This document shows, piece after piece, positions 7,596-15,460 of a stretch of 27,036 nt of DNA. Every line of letters begins with the position of its first letter. The stretch's first letter is position 1. This DNA comes from CANJXF01 sp043775015 (GTDB taxonomy: Bacteria; Verrucomicrobiota; Verrucomicrobiia; Limisphaerales; CANJXF01): contig JAYVSV010000157.1 of assembly GCA_043775015.1 (NCBI GenBank), positions 1 through 27,036 of the forward strand, in the 5' to 3' direction. Position numbers and translations under genes: made by a program. The notes under the pieces were generated by a model that saw only the letters and a program-made list of their open reading frames with translations, was not told the origin of the DNA and searched no databases.

Positions 7596-9617
7596 GTGTC
7601 AGTTACTGTTTTTCAAGCTGGCCAGGTCGGGTACGTCGCCCGCGATACGACCCCTGGTTTACATCCGCAAAATAATTTGGAAGCTGCAATCAAGCGGTCG
7701 CAGGATTACCTTCTTTCCGAACAAAAGCCCGAGGGTTATTGGATCGGCGAATTGATGGTCGATTCAAAAGTCGTTTCCGACACCATCGCGTATCATCACT
7801 GGGACGGAAAAGTGGACAAGGAGTGGGAACGTAAAGCGGTTAACCACCTTCTTTCAATGCAACTGCCGGACGGCGGCTGGAACATTTATTACGGTGGCCC
7901 TTCCGAAGTGAATACGACGATTAAAGCGTATCTCGCTTTGAAGTTGGCGGGGGTTCCACCCACGGACTCACGGATGTTGCGCGCACGGGAAATGGCGCGA
8001 AACCTCGGCGGCGTTTCGCGGATGAACACGTTTTCCAAACTATATCTCGCGCTGATGGGACTTTTCCCGTGGGACTGCGTGCCGACGATACCGTGCGAAA
8101 TCATTCTGCTTGGAAAATGGTTTCACGTTAATTTCCACGACATGAGCAATTGGAGCCGCACCATGCTCGTACCGCTATCCATCATCAACCACTACAAGCC
8201 GACTCGCGATGCGGGCGTTACGCTCGACGAGCTTTATCAGGAAGGATTTCAAAAGCGCGATTTGATGCTGCCGTTTGACCCTGACCGGGTCACGATGCGA
8301 AATTTTTTCCTGTGGCTGGACTGCTTCCTCAAACTCATTGAGAACTGCCATCTTCGACCGTTCCGAAAATGGGCCTTGCGGAAATCCGAGAATTGGATGC
8401 TGGAACGCTTTGAAGATTCTGACGGACTGGCCGCGATTTTCCCGAGCATTGTCTATTCTCTTATCGCGATGAAAACCCTCGGCTATGCGGATGACAATCC
8501 TCATGTCCTCAGCGCCGAACGTGAATTAAAAAAACTTCAGCACGAGACGGAAAACACCGTGTGGATCGAGCCGTGTCTTTCGCCGGTCTGGGACACGGCG
8601 ATCGCGGCGATTTGCCTGCATGAATCGGGCGTTTCGGCTGACCATCCCGCCTTGAAAAAATGTTGCGATTGGCTGGTCAATAAGGAAATCCGTTTCCGAG
8701 GCGACTGGCATTACAAAAATCCCGTTGCGATCGAGCCGAGCGGCTGGGCTTTTGAATACGAAAACAAATGGAATCCTGACATCGACGACACGGCGATGGT
8801 GTTGATGGCCTTGCGGAAAATCCCAACGGACAATCCGAAACGGCGCGACGAATCTTTCCAGCGCGGTTTGAAGTGGATGCTGACTTTCCAATGCAAGGAC
8901 GGCGGTTGGGCGGCTTTCGACAAAGACTGCACCAAAAGCATTTTGGAAAAAGTGCCCTTTGCCGATCACAACGCGATGCTGGATCCCGAATGCGCCGACA
9001 TCACCGCGCGCATTTTGGAAGTACTCGGTTACGAAAAGTTCAGCCTCGAAAATCCGCAGGTGCAAAAGGCGATCCAATTTCTGCGCGCGCATCAGGAACA
9101 AGATGGTTCATGGTATGGCCGTTGGGGTGTTAATTATATTTATGGGACCTGGCAGGTGCTGCGCGGGATGCGCGCTCTTAATTACAACATGAACAAGCCG
9201 TGGTTGCTCAAGGGACGCGCTTGGCTGGAAAGCGTGCAGCACGACGATGGCGGTTGGGGTGAGCGCTGCAACACTTACGACGATCCGGTTTACAAAGGGC
9301 AGGGGCCGAGCACCGCTTCACAAACCGCGTGGGCTGTGATGGGACTGCTCGCCTTCGACGATCCGCACAGTGAAAGCGTCAAACGCGGCATCGAATATTT
9401 GATCCGCACCCAAAACGCTGACGGTACTTGGACGGAACTCGAAACGACAGGCACCGGTTTTCCGCAAGTTTATTACCTCAAATACGACATGTATCGAAAT
9501 TGTTGGCCACTCCTCGCGCTGGCGACTTACAAAAATCTTCTTCGGAAAGCGGATGCGCCTGAATTAAACGGGAAACCTCACAAACGGGAACCTGAAGAAG
9601 CGGTGCTGGTAAAATGA
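7596..9617 (+). CDS. shc: Squalene-hopene cyclase
   Basis: Cyclises squalene to hopene, the base of bacterial hopanoids, as a membrane-associated monotopic enzyme. The 673-residue protein has the acid motif DIDDTA at 395-400 (the initiating proton donor) and several QW repeats, including PDGGW (91-95), KDGGW (434-438), QDGSWYGRWG (502-511) and NADGTW (607-612). GTG 7596 is the best start; no ATG is in frame until after the first conserved block. No other hopanoid genes are adjacent, so the pathway is probably scattered. pyrD follows after 28 bases. A related prenyl-chain cyclase is possible but less likely. Confidence 0.93.
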   Translation: MSVTVFQAGQVGYVARDTTPGLHPQNNLEAAIKRSQDYLLSEQKPEGYWIGELMVDSKVVSDTIAYHHWDGKVDKEWERKAVNHLLSMQLPDGGWNIYYGGPSEVNTTIKAYLALKLAGVPPTDSRMLRAREMARNLGGVSRMNTFSKLYLALMGLFPWDCVPTIPCEIILLGKWFHVNFHDMSNWSRTMLVPLSIINHYKPTRDAGVTLDELYQEGFQKRDLMLPFDPDRVTMRNFFLWLDCFLKLIENCHLRPFRKWALRKSENWMLERFEDSDGLAAIFPSIVYSLIAMKTLGYADDNPHVLSAERELKKLQHETENTVWIEPCLSPVWDTAIAAICLHESGVSADHPALKKCCDWLVNKEIRFRGDWHYKNPVAIEPSGWAFEYENKWNPDIDDTAMVLMALRKIPTDNPKRRDESFQRGLKWMLTFQCKDGGWAAFDKDCTKSILEKVPFADHNAMLDPECADITARILEVLGYEKFSLENPQVQKAIQFLRAHQEQDGSWYGRWGVNYIYGTWQVLRGMRALNYNMNKPWLLKGRAWLESVQHDDGGWGERCNTYDDPVYKGQGPSTASQTAWAVMGLLAFDDPHSESVKRGIEYLIRTQNADGTWTELETTGTGFPQVYYLKYDMYRNCWPLLALATYKNLLRKADAPELNGKPHKREPEEAVLVK

Positions 9618-9645
9618 TCCGCCCGGCATCACCCATCAATCTCCA

Positions 9646-10758
9646 GTGAGTTGGTTTTACCGGAACTGCCTTCGCCCCATCCTCTTCACCCAGGATTCGG
9701 AGCGGATTCATAATCGCACCTTGGCGGCATTAGGTTGGGCCAGTCAGCACAAACCGCTTTGTGATTTGGCGGGGAAGTTATTGGGTGCGCCAGAACTTCC
9801 GGTTGAACTTTTTGGGGTACAGTTTTCCAATCCAATCGGTCTTGCCGCAGGAATGGATAAGCAGGCCGCCGCAGTTCCAATTTGGGAAAAGCTCGGCTTC
9901 GGTTTTTGCGAACTTGGCGGCGTCACCTGGCATCCTCAACCGGGAAATCCAAAACCGCGAATGTTCCGCGCCGTCGAAGATGAAGCGCTCATCAATCGAA
10001 TGGGTTTTAACAATCTGGGCGCGGAGGCGTTGGCGGCAAAATTGGCTGGGTGGAAAAAAATTGGCCGTTGGCCGAGCCATCCAGTTGGCATCAATCTTGG
10101 AAAATCGAAAATCACGCCGTTGGAAAATGCGGCGGACGATTACGCGAGTTCATTTCGTGCTTTGCGCGGACTTGCCGATTTTTTTGTCATCAATGTCAGC
10201 TCACCGAACACGCCAAACCTGCGCCAGCTTCAGGACAAAGCTGCGCTCGATGAAATCTTTGCGGCGGTTCAACAGGTCAACATAGCGGCGCTCTGCCGAG
10301 TCGCCGCTACGCCCATTTTAGTAAAGGTCGCGCCGGATCTTTCCATCGAAGCATTGGACGAAATTTTAGAACTGGTCAGCTTGCGGAAAATTTCAGGCAT
10401 CATTGCGACAAATACAACCATCGCACGACCGCGTTCGACGGATCCGAAACTGGTAAAAATTTATTCAGAAACCGGCGGCTTGAGCGGCCGTCCTTTGCGT
10501 AATCGGAGCAATGAAATCATCCGCCACATTTATCAACAAACCTGCGGCGCGCTGCCGATTATCGGTGTCGGTGGGATTTTCGATGCGGATGACGCGTTGG
10601 CAAAAATTATGTCTGGTGCATCGTTGGTGCAAATCTATACCGGGTTGGTTTATGAAGGGCCTTCCATTGCCAAAAATATTGTGACGGATTTGAAAAAACT
10701 TTTAGCGCATGAAGGTTTTTCAAATCTCCAGCAAGCAGTTGGTGCGGCTTTTCGTTGA
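9646..10758 (+). CDS. pyrD: Dihydroorotate dehydrogenase (quinone), class 2
   Basis: Oxidises dihydroorotate to orotate with FMN, passing electrons to membrane quinones in pyrimidine synthesis. The 370-residue product keeps the class 2 N-terminal helix region (about 1-45) for the membrane. NPIGLAAGMDK is at 62-72 and NVSSPNTPNLR at 183-193, with S186 as the likely catalytic base. GGLSGRPL and GVGGI...SGASLVQIYTGL at the phosphate site are also present. GTG 9646 is the start; the nearby ATG at 9614 is out of frame. A palindrome-encoded stretch (about 212-222, NIAALCRVAAT) lies in a loop before the ILVKVAPDL strand. The stop overlaps a terminator-like hairpin. Confidence 0.96.
   Translation: MSWFYRNCLRPILFTQDSERIHNRTLAALGWASQHKPLCDLAGKLLGAPELPVELFGVQFSNPIGLAAGMDKQAAAVPIWEKLGFGFCELGGVTWHPQPGNPKPRMFRAVEDEALINRMGFNNLGAEALAAKLAGWKKIGRWPSHPVGINLGKSKITPLENAADDYASSFRALRGLADFFVINVSSPNTPNLRQLQDKAALDEIFAAVQQVNIAALCRVAATPILVKVAPDLSIEALDEILELVSLRKISGIIATNTTIARPRSTDPKLVKIYSETGGLSGRPLRNRSNEIIRHIYQQTCGALPIIGVGGIFDADDALAKIMSGASLVQIYTGLVYEGPSIAKNIVTDLKKLLAHEGFSNLQQAVGAAFR
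10283..10309. repeat. Short in-frame palindrome in pyrD
   Basis: TAGCGGCG (10283-10290) pairs with CGCCGCTA (10302-10309). The stem extends inward by CTC/GAG with one bulged base. It encodes a loop that looks extra relative to other PyrD proteins. Its sequence differs from the ligA palindromes. Confidence 0.6.
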
Positions 10759-10780
10759 GTCGTGGAATAGCCACGCTCAA
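10755..10780. terminator. Hairpin between convergent pyrD and anti-sigma genes
   Basis: TTGAG-T-CGTGG pairs with CCACG-CTCAA around an AATAG loop, a 10-bp stem with one bulge. It includes the pyrD stop codon and sits six bases from the end of the opposing gene. There is no clear T tract. A bidirectional terminator is a reasonable guess. Confidence 0.45.
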
Positions 10781-10786
10781 TTTGCA

Positions 10787-11518
10787 CTACAAATATTTCC
10801 GCAGCAACGAAGCGTCTCCCATGCCCGCCAACAGATAGGTTTTATTTTCTTGGCTCCAGGAAGCCGTGGTCCACACACCGTCTTGCGCAAAGTTTGGCCG
10901 GCCTTCCGGCACGGATGGAAATGTGCTGCGATCCACGATAAACAAATGCACTTCCTTTGGCCCATCGGTCTTGAAACAAACCAGCGTCACTTTTTGTCCG
11001 TGCCAATCCAGCACGCGACAACCGAGGCTGGACAAATCTTTCAATCCATCCGGCAAAACAAAATCGCCGTGGGCGTTGCGTTGGCCAAGCCAGTTTTTAA
11101 TTTTCGCGACGTCGGACGTGCTGACATCGAGGTGATCAAGCTTGGCGAGAAATCCCGCCATGTCGTGACGATAAGCCGCGAATTGATCGTTGGTTTTGTG
11201 TTGAATCCAAAAACCAAAACCGCCGAGGAGAATTAAAAATGAAGCGGCGGCAGCGAGCCACGTTTTGGTTTTCCACCATGGTTGCGGATGGACAATTTTG
11301 CGTCCCGCCAAAATATTCGCCTTCAAATCGACGGGCACCGACGACTGTTTGACTTTTGCACTAATAGCCGCGTCCCATGCCATTTCTTCCGCGAACCAGT
11401 TTGATAAAGCCGGATCATTTTTGACGCGCGTCAGCGCTTCTTGAAATTGCGGATCGTCCGCGTCCTGACCGCCGGAGCGATAGGCGCGCAAGATAAATTG
11501 GGCTTCCTGATTGTTCAT
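10787..11518 (-). CDS. Membrane-anchored anti-sigma factor (putative)
   Basis: The 243-residue protein has a cytoplasmic N-terminal part, one membrane segment at about 87-105 (WLAAAASFLILLGGFGFWI) and a periplasmic C-terminal domain with two cysteines (C167, C181). Its ATG overlaps the sigma-factor stop as ATGA, the usual layout of an ECF sigma with its regulator. The C-terminal end (TYLLAGMGDASLLRKYL) resembles the closing segment of other single-pass anti-sigma factors. There is no clear zinc-binding ASD motif, so the mode of sigma binding is unknown. The role rests mainly on position and topology. Confidence 0.75.
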   Translation of the reverse strand: MNNQEAQFILRAYRSGGQDADDPQFQEALTRVKNDPALSNWFAEEMAWDAAISAKVKQSSVPVDLKANILAGRKIVHPQPWWKTKTWLAAAASFLILLGGFGFWIQHKTNDQFAAYRHDMAGFLAKLDHLDVSTSDVAKIKNWLGQRNAHGDFVLPDGLKDLSSLGCRVLDWHGQKVTLVCFKTDGPKEVHLFIVDRSTFPSVPEGRPNFAQDGVWTTASWSQENKTYLLAGMGDASLLRKYL

Positions 11519-12075
11519 GGTGAAAACTTTCTTTGCGCCGCGTCGTCGGAGAGCGGAACAATTTTTCGGGTGGGATGACTGGCTGGGTCGGCCAACTTTT
11601 CGCGCAACAACATTTTGCCGCGCGAAATCCGGGACATGACAGTGCCGATGGGAATTTCCAAAATTTCGGCAATGTCGCGATACGAATGGTCTTCGAGATA
11701 GAGCAGCATAAGCGGCGCGCGATAAATTTCATCCACTTGCATGAGCGCGGAAATCACCACGCCTGCGTCCATTTCATAAACGCTGGCGGGAGAAATGGTG
11801 GGTAATTGATATTCCGCCGCGCCGACTTCGTAATGCGGAAATCGCGTGTCGTGGCGGCGTGCGCCAAGAAATTTCCGACGCAACGTGGTGAATAGCCACG
11901 ATTTGGTTTTTGATTTGTCGCGTAACTGCCCGCCTTTGGTTGCCCAGACGAAAAATGTATCTTGCGTCAGATCGCAGGCATCGGCTTCGTTTTGCGCGAG
12001 CGTCAGGGCGAAGCGATAGAGCGATTCGTAATACGCTCCGACGATTTGCTCAAATTCCGTTTCATCCACAAGCAT
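11515..12075 (-). CDS. ECF-type RNA polymerase sigma factor
   Basis: A 186-residue sigma-70 family protein of the extracytoplasmic function type. Region 2 covers about 8-75 (ADACDLTQDTFFVWATKGG, then SWLFTTLRRKFL), and region 4 about 105-160 with the helix-turn-helix SYRDIAEILEIPIGTVMSRI. There is no region 3, as expected. It is coupled to the anti-sigma gene by ATGA and divergent from a cysteine-rich exported protein. Its trigger is unknown; that neighbour suggests a redox or metal signal, which is inference. ATG 12075 is the only plausible start. Confidence 0.93.
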   Translation of the reverse strand: MLVDETEFEQIVGAYYESLYRFALTLAQNEADACDLTQDTFFVWATKGGQLRDKSKTKSWLFTTLRRKFLGARRHDTRFPHYEVGAAEYQLPTISPASVYEMDAGVVISALMQVDEIYRAPLMLLYLEDHSYRDIAEILEIPIGTVMSRISRGKMLLREKLADPASHPTRKIVPLSDDAAQRKFSP

Positions 12076-12094
12076 AGGAACGTTCGGCGGTGAT

Positions 12095-12133
12095 TTTATT
12101 CCCTTAAAAATAAATTTTCTCGCTGGGAATAAA
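12095..12133. promoter_or_regulatory. Paired GGGAATAAA boxes between the divergent sigma and Cys-rich genes
   Basis: GGGAATAAA occurs on the minus strand (12103 to 12095) facing the sigma gene and on the plus strand (12125-12133) facing the cysteine-rich gene. GGAA-type words are typical ECF -35 elements. The plus-strand copy is followed 16 bases later by TCTTAA and lies 61 bases before the start codon, which fits a promoter. The minus-strand copy is only about 19 bases from the sigma ATG, so it would need a near-leaderless transcript. Confidence 0.4.
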
Positions 12134-12194
12134 CTGCGGCGCCAATGCTCTTAATCTTTGAACCAGCGCAACAGCGCAAAACAAAAGTTAAAAT

Positions 12195-12434
12195 ATGAAA
12201 AACATCATCCGTTACGTTTGTGCCACCGCAATCGCAGCAACTCTTCTTCTCTCGACCAGCGCATGGGCTGGCGAATGTTGCAAAAAAGCGGCCGCAGCCG
12301 CCAAAAACGGCAAAACCTGCTCGCATTGCGAAACCAAACAATGCTGCAAAGACACCGTCGCCAAGATGGAAAAGGACGGCAAAGTCAAAGCGTGCGAAAA
12401 ATGCGCGAAGGCCAAGGAAGATAAAAAGTCGTAA
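12195..12434 (+). CDS. Small exported cysteine-rich protein
   Basis: A 79-residue protein with a clear Sec signal peptide (about 1-25: basic start, hydrophobic core, SAWA cleavage site). The mature part is short, lysine- and alanine-rich, and has eight cysteines as CC (28-29), CxxC (42-45), CC (50-51) and CxxC (67-70). This pattern suits metal binding or disulphide chemistry outside the cytoplasm. I do not recognise a named family. It is divergent from an ECF sigma/anti-sigma pair and is a likely target of it. A hairpin follows the stop. Function unproven. Confidence 0.8.
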   Translation: MKNIIRYVCATAIAATLLLSTSAWAGECCKKAAAAAKNGKTCSHCETKQCCKDTVAKMEKDGKVKACEKCAKAKEDKKS

Positions 12435-12447
12435 GTCGATTCTCGCA

Positions 12448-12474
12448 ACAACGCCGTGCGAACCACGGCGTTGT
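12448..12474. terminator. Hairpin between the Cys-rich gene and plsC
   Basis: A perfect 11-bp stem (ACAACGCCGTG with CACGGCGTTGT) closes a five-base loop between two convergent genes. No T tract follows on either strand, so termination strength is uncertain. Confidence 0.6.
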
Positions 12475-12483
12475 CAGCCGCTT

Positions 12484-13122
12484 CTAATCTTCTTGCGGTT
12501 GCAGCTTTCCGATTTCCTCCATGATTTCGTCCGCGACTTGTTGATAAATTTCTTTCAGCCGAATTTTAGAACACGTTTTTGCTTCGGAGCGAAGTTCATC
12601 GAACATCATCGGCTTTCCATATTTTACAGCGACACGGTACGGCTTCGGAAATTTCACATGCTTGCCATACGCGGCAAAAGTTCCAAAGACACGCGCTGGC
12701 ACAACAGGCGCGTCAGACTTGATCACGGTCAAACCGATTCCTGAACGCGCGGGTTGCAAATTTCCGTCGAGCGTTCGCGTCCCTTCAGGAAATAAAATAA
12801 TTCCGCCACCTTTATGCAATCGGTCGAGAATGGTTTTCAATCCACGCGCGCCGCCGCCTTCGCGATCCACCGGAACCGCATTCCAGGAATGCAGCAGTGC
12901 GCCAATCACTGGAAATCGGAACAACGATTCGCGGGCGAGAAAATTAATGTCGCGCTTCAAACCGCAACCGACCAGTGGTGGATCGAGAAAACTGGCATGA
13001 TTTGAAGCGAGAATCACAGGCCCAGCCAGCGGAACTCGTTCTGGATTGTAAACGCGCCAACGGAAATAAGTGGCATACATCAACCGGAAGAATGCCCAAC
13101 CAAGGAAGTAACTTGGGTTCAT
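12484..13122 (-). CDS. plsC: 1-acyl-glycerol-3-phosphate acyltransferase (PlsC-like)
   Basis: Adds the second acyl chain to lysophosphatidate at the inner membrane. The 212-residue product has the NHASFLDP (H-x4-D) catalytic box near residue 46 and FPEGTRTLDG near residue 107, plus the family's VPVDR segment. A hydrophobic N-terminus fits membrane attachment. I chose ATG 13122 (MNPSYFLGWAFF); residues upstream in this frame are a shadow of cmk. It follows cmk by 86 bases, an order found in many bacteria. Exact acyl substrate not readable. Confidence 0.9.
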   Translation of the reverse strand: MNPSYFLGWAFFRLMYATYFRWRVYNPERVPLAGPVILASNHASFLDPPLVGCGLKRDINFLARESLFRFPVIGALLHSWNAVPVDREGGGARGLKTILDRLHKGGGIILFPEGTRTLDGNLQPARSGIGLTVIKSDAPVVPARVFGTFAAYGKHVKFPKPYRVAVKYGKPMMFDELRSEAKTCSKIRLKEIYQQVADEIMEEIGKLQPQED

Positions 13123-13208
13123 GCAGGGCGGAGGAGAAAAAGGATGGAGGATGAAAGATGGCGAATAGAAAAATTGCCGCCGGATGTTTGTTGGCGCTCT
13201 TCCATTTT

Positions 13209-13868
13209 CTATCCTCTGTGCGCTTGTTGTTCCTTCCGGCTTTGCACTTCTTTGATGATGAGGGTGCTCGTCTCCTCGATGGTTTGGCCCGAGTTGTTGA
13301 TCACCATCGCCCCGAGTGCCACCATCAAGGGCGCAGAAGCGCGCTGGCTGTCGCGCTGGTCGCGAACGGCAAGATTTTCCTGCAATCCGTCCGCCGCGCG
13401 ACGCTTGGAACGCTCGTGAATACAGGCATCGAGGTAAAATTTGAAATCTGTTTCTGGAAAAACATTGGTGCCGATGTCGCGGCCTTCCATCACCAGATTG
13501 CCGAATTGAATGCACTCACGCTGCTTGTTCTTCATCCACTCGCGCACTTTCGGATACGCCGCGATGTGCGACGTGGCGGAAGTCACCTCCTCGGTGCGAA
13601 TTTCTTTGTCTGGAAAATATCCATCGACCAACAAATGAACTTTGCCATCGACGCATTCAAGCGCGGTTTTCCATTTCCGACAGAGCGCGCTCACCGCTTT
13701 TGGATCGTCGATATCCACTTTCTTTTGCAAACAATGCCAGGCCAGCGTGCGATACATCGCGCCAGTATCGACGTAAATATAGCCGAGCACCTTGGCCACC
13801 TTTCTGGCATTGGTGCTTTTGCCGCTGGCGCTCGTGCCGTCGATGGCAATGACGATGGGTTGATTCAT
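13209..13868 (-). CDS. cmk: Cytidylate kinase
   Basis: Phosphorylates CMP/dCMP with ATP. The 219-residue product has the P-loop GTSASGKST at 11-19, DTGAMYR of the substrate site, EGRDIGTNVFP and the RRAADG lid segment. ATG 13868 directly precedes the first strand (QPIVIAIDG); an upstream start only adds basic, unconserved residues. It lies between aroA and plsC in a minus-strand run (tyrA-aroA-cmk-plsC). Normal length. Confidence 0.96.
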   Translation of the reverse strand: MNQPIVIAIDGTSASGKSTNARKVAKVLGYIYVDTGAMYRTLAWHCLQKKVDIDDPKAVSALCRKWKTALECVDGKVHLLVDGYFPDKEIRTEEVTSATSHIAAYPKVREWMKNKQRECIQFGNLVMEGRDIGTNVFPETDFKFYLDACIHERSKRRAADGLQENLAVRDQRDSQRASAPLMVALGAMVINNSGQTIEETSTLIIKEVQSRKEQQAHRG

Positions 13869-13895
13869 TCTTTTTTTACTCTTGCTCGCAATCCT

Positions 13896-13930
13896 AATCT
13901 TAATTCTCAGCGCGAACACTGATTAAGATT
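13896..13930. other. AT-rich inverted repeat between aroA and cmk
   Basis: AATCTTAAT (13896-13904) pairs with ATTAAGATT (13922-13930), and flanking AATCCTA/TAGGATT words extend the symmetry imperfectly. It lies in the 91-base gap after aroA and before cmk. It may be a weak terminator or decayed repeat. Confidence 0.3.
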
Positions 13931-13959
13931 TAGAGTAGGATTATGATTAAGAACCGGTT

Positions 13960-15366
13960 TCAATCCGCAAATAATTCCTCATGCGTCAAAGTCCGGCCAG
14001 TTTTTCCGTCGAGAATTTTAGCGCCAAGTCCGTGCGGTGGCGTTGCCGCAAGTTTCTGGAAAAAATTCGGGAATGTTTTTTTAACGCACGCTGAATTCTT
14101 AATTTTTATCCCCGGAACTTTCAATCCCAGAATGGCAAAACACATCGCCAAACGATGATCGTTGCAGGTTTCGATTTCCGCGCCGTGAAGGTTGGACGGA
14201 TAAACTGTGAGCGTGTTGCCTTCCTCAATGACTTTCGCGCCGCATTTGGTGAGTTCAGCTCGCAACGCAACGACGCGTTCACATTCTTGAACACGAAGGC
14301 GGGCGAGGTCGGTGAAGCGAATAAATCGATCTGAGAACGGCCCTAAAACTATCGCCGTCATAATACTGTCGCCCAAATGTCTGACGCGGGAGATTTCAGC
14401 AGGCAAAGGCAAGTGTCGTGGAAACTGTGAATCGATTTGCATGAACGATGTAGGCCAGCTTTGAACAATTATCGAAAATGACTGCTGCTGGTTCGTTACA
14501 GTCGGAAAAAAGTCCGTGTTGAAACGATAAATGCCTGTATCGCAATCTTCCTCAACCATCTCTTTTTGGGTTCTTAACAAAAATTCTGCTCCCCAAAAAT
14601 AACTTCCGCTCGAAGCGTCCGGCTCGATTTGAAAACTTCCACCTTGATGCGGAAACACTTTGATCAGTTCCATCGTCATGCCGACGTAGGGTGATTCCTC
14701 GGCATTCTCTCCCGTGATTTTAATTTCCCAATTTCCTGTTTTCGCGCAGAGCAAAAGAGCGGAAGCAAATTGCGAACTTTCTTCGATGCTTACCGTAGCC
14801 GACGACATGAGGAGGCGGTTTTCGCTGCGAGAAACATTTTCGGTCTCGTCACCTCGACGGCCACCATAAATTTTTACCGGCAACCTGTCGTTCCCATTTT
14901 CCGCTTCGACTCGATACCCCAACTCGCGCAACGCCCTGAACAACGCGACCTGCGGGCGCTCGTGCATTCGCGGCACGCCGTGCAATCGATAAACTCCTTT
15001 TCCCAGACAGACAAACGCCGATAAAAATCGCGCAGCCGTTCCCGCATTTCCAACGAATAAATCCAACGGCTGCTGCTCAGTCCCTCCAGCCGGAACGACG
15101 CCACCTTTTCCGTAAACGGTGATCGTCCGATTGCAGTTCTCAGCCGGATCAACCTCCACGTTCACCATGAAGCCGATTTCCTGCAAACATTCGACCATGA
15201 GTTGCGTGTCTTCACTCCAGAGCGCGCCTTGCAAAACGGTTTCACCCTCCGCCAGCGCCGCGAGAATCAACGCGCGGTTCGTAATGCTTTTCGAACCGGG
15301 CACCGTGACCTCGGCGTGGATCGGTTTTTCCAGCGGAACGATTTCAATTAAATCAGGCAAAGACAT
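13960..15366 (-). CDS. aroA: EPSP synthase (3-phosphoshikimate 1-carboxyvinyltransferase)
   Basis: Joins shikimate-3-phosphate and phosphoenolpyruvate in aromatic amino acid synthesis. The 468-residue product has VPGSKSITNRA (K26, R31) for substrate phosphate, GNAGTAARFL of the PEP loop, ESSQFASALL matching the SSQ motif, the DSIMTA acid (D of the PDAAM region), NDHRLAMCF and CVKKTFPNFF. The usual RVKETDR segment reads LRVQECER, so the common lysine and the aspartate are replaced by Q and E. ATG 15366 (MSLPDLIEIVPL) is the start. It sits after tyrA in the same direction. Confidence 0.95.
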   Translation of the reverse strand: MSLPDLIEIVPLEKPIHAEVTVPGSKSITNRALILAALAEGETVLQGALWSEDTQLMVECLQEIGFMVNVEVDPAENCNRTITVYGKGGVVPAGGTEQQPLDLFVGNAGTAARFLSAFVCLGKGVYRLHGVPRMHERPQVALFRALRELGYRVEAENGNDRLPVKIYGGRRGDETENVSRSENRLLMSSATVSIEESSQFASALLLCAKTGNWEIKITGENAEESPYVGMTMELIKVFPHQGGSFQIEPDASSGSYFWGAEFLLRTQKEMVEEDCDTGIYRFNTDFFPTVTNQQQSFSIIVQSWPTSFMQIDSQFPRHLPLPAEISRVRHLGDSIMTAIVLGPFSDRFIRFTDLARLRVQECERVVALRAELTKCGAKVIEEGNTLTVYPSNLHGAEIETCNDHRLAMCFAILGLKVPGIKIKNSACVKKTFPNFFQKLAATPPHGLGAKILDGKTGRTLTHEELFAD

Positions 15367-15424
15367 GGTTGAAAAATTTACCGCGGAATGGACGCGCATA
15401 AACGCGCCCAACCCGCCATTTCTA

Positions 15425-15454
15425 ATTCGTGTTTATTCGTGTCCATTCGTGGCA
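15425..15454. repeat. Three tandem 10-bp units in the tyrA-aroA gap
   Basis: ATTCGTG recurs at 15425, 15435 and 15445, exactly one helical turn apart, with variable last three bases. It lies just after the tyrA stop and before aroA on the minus strand. It may be a protein-binding array or a genome-wide spacer repeat. Confidence 0.6.
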
Positions 15455-15460
15455 AAAAAT

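Noticed and set aside
7611..7655. Imperfect inverted repeat near the start of shc (GGTCGGGTACG with CGATACGACC)
   Set aside because: Several mismatches and no clear insertion in the protein; symmetry could be chance.
11884..11902. CGTGG...CCACG inverted repeat inside the sigma-factor gene, similar to the hairpin after pyrD
   Set aside because: Arms are only 5 bp and encode the conserved SWLFTT segment of region 2, so coding constraint explains it.
13130..13215. GATGGAGGATGAAAGATGG-like purine-rich words in the cmk-plsC gap and similar ones near 16350
   Set aside because: Too degenerate and short to call a repeat family or regulatory site.
12484..13515. A long 343-codon version of the plsC frame starting inside cmk
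   Set aside because: The extra 131 residues are arginine- and serine-rich, unlike any acyltransferase N-terminus, and are the antiframe of cmk. The conserved protein starts at 13122.
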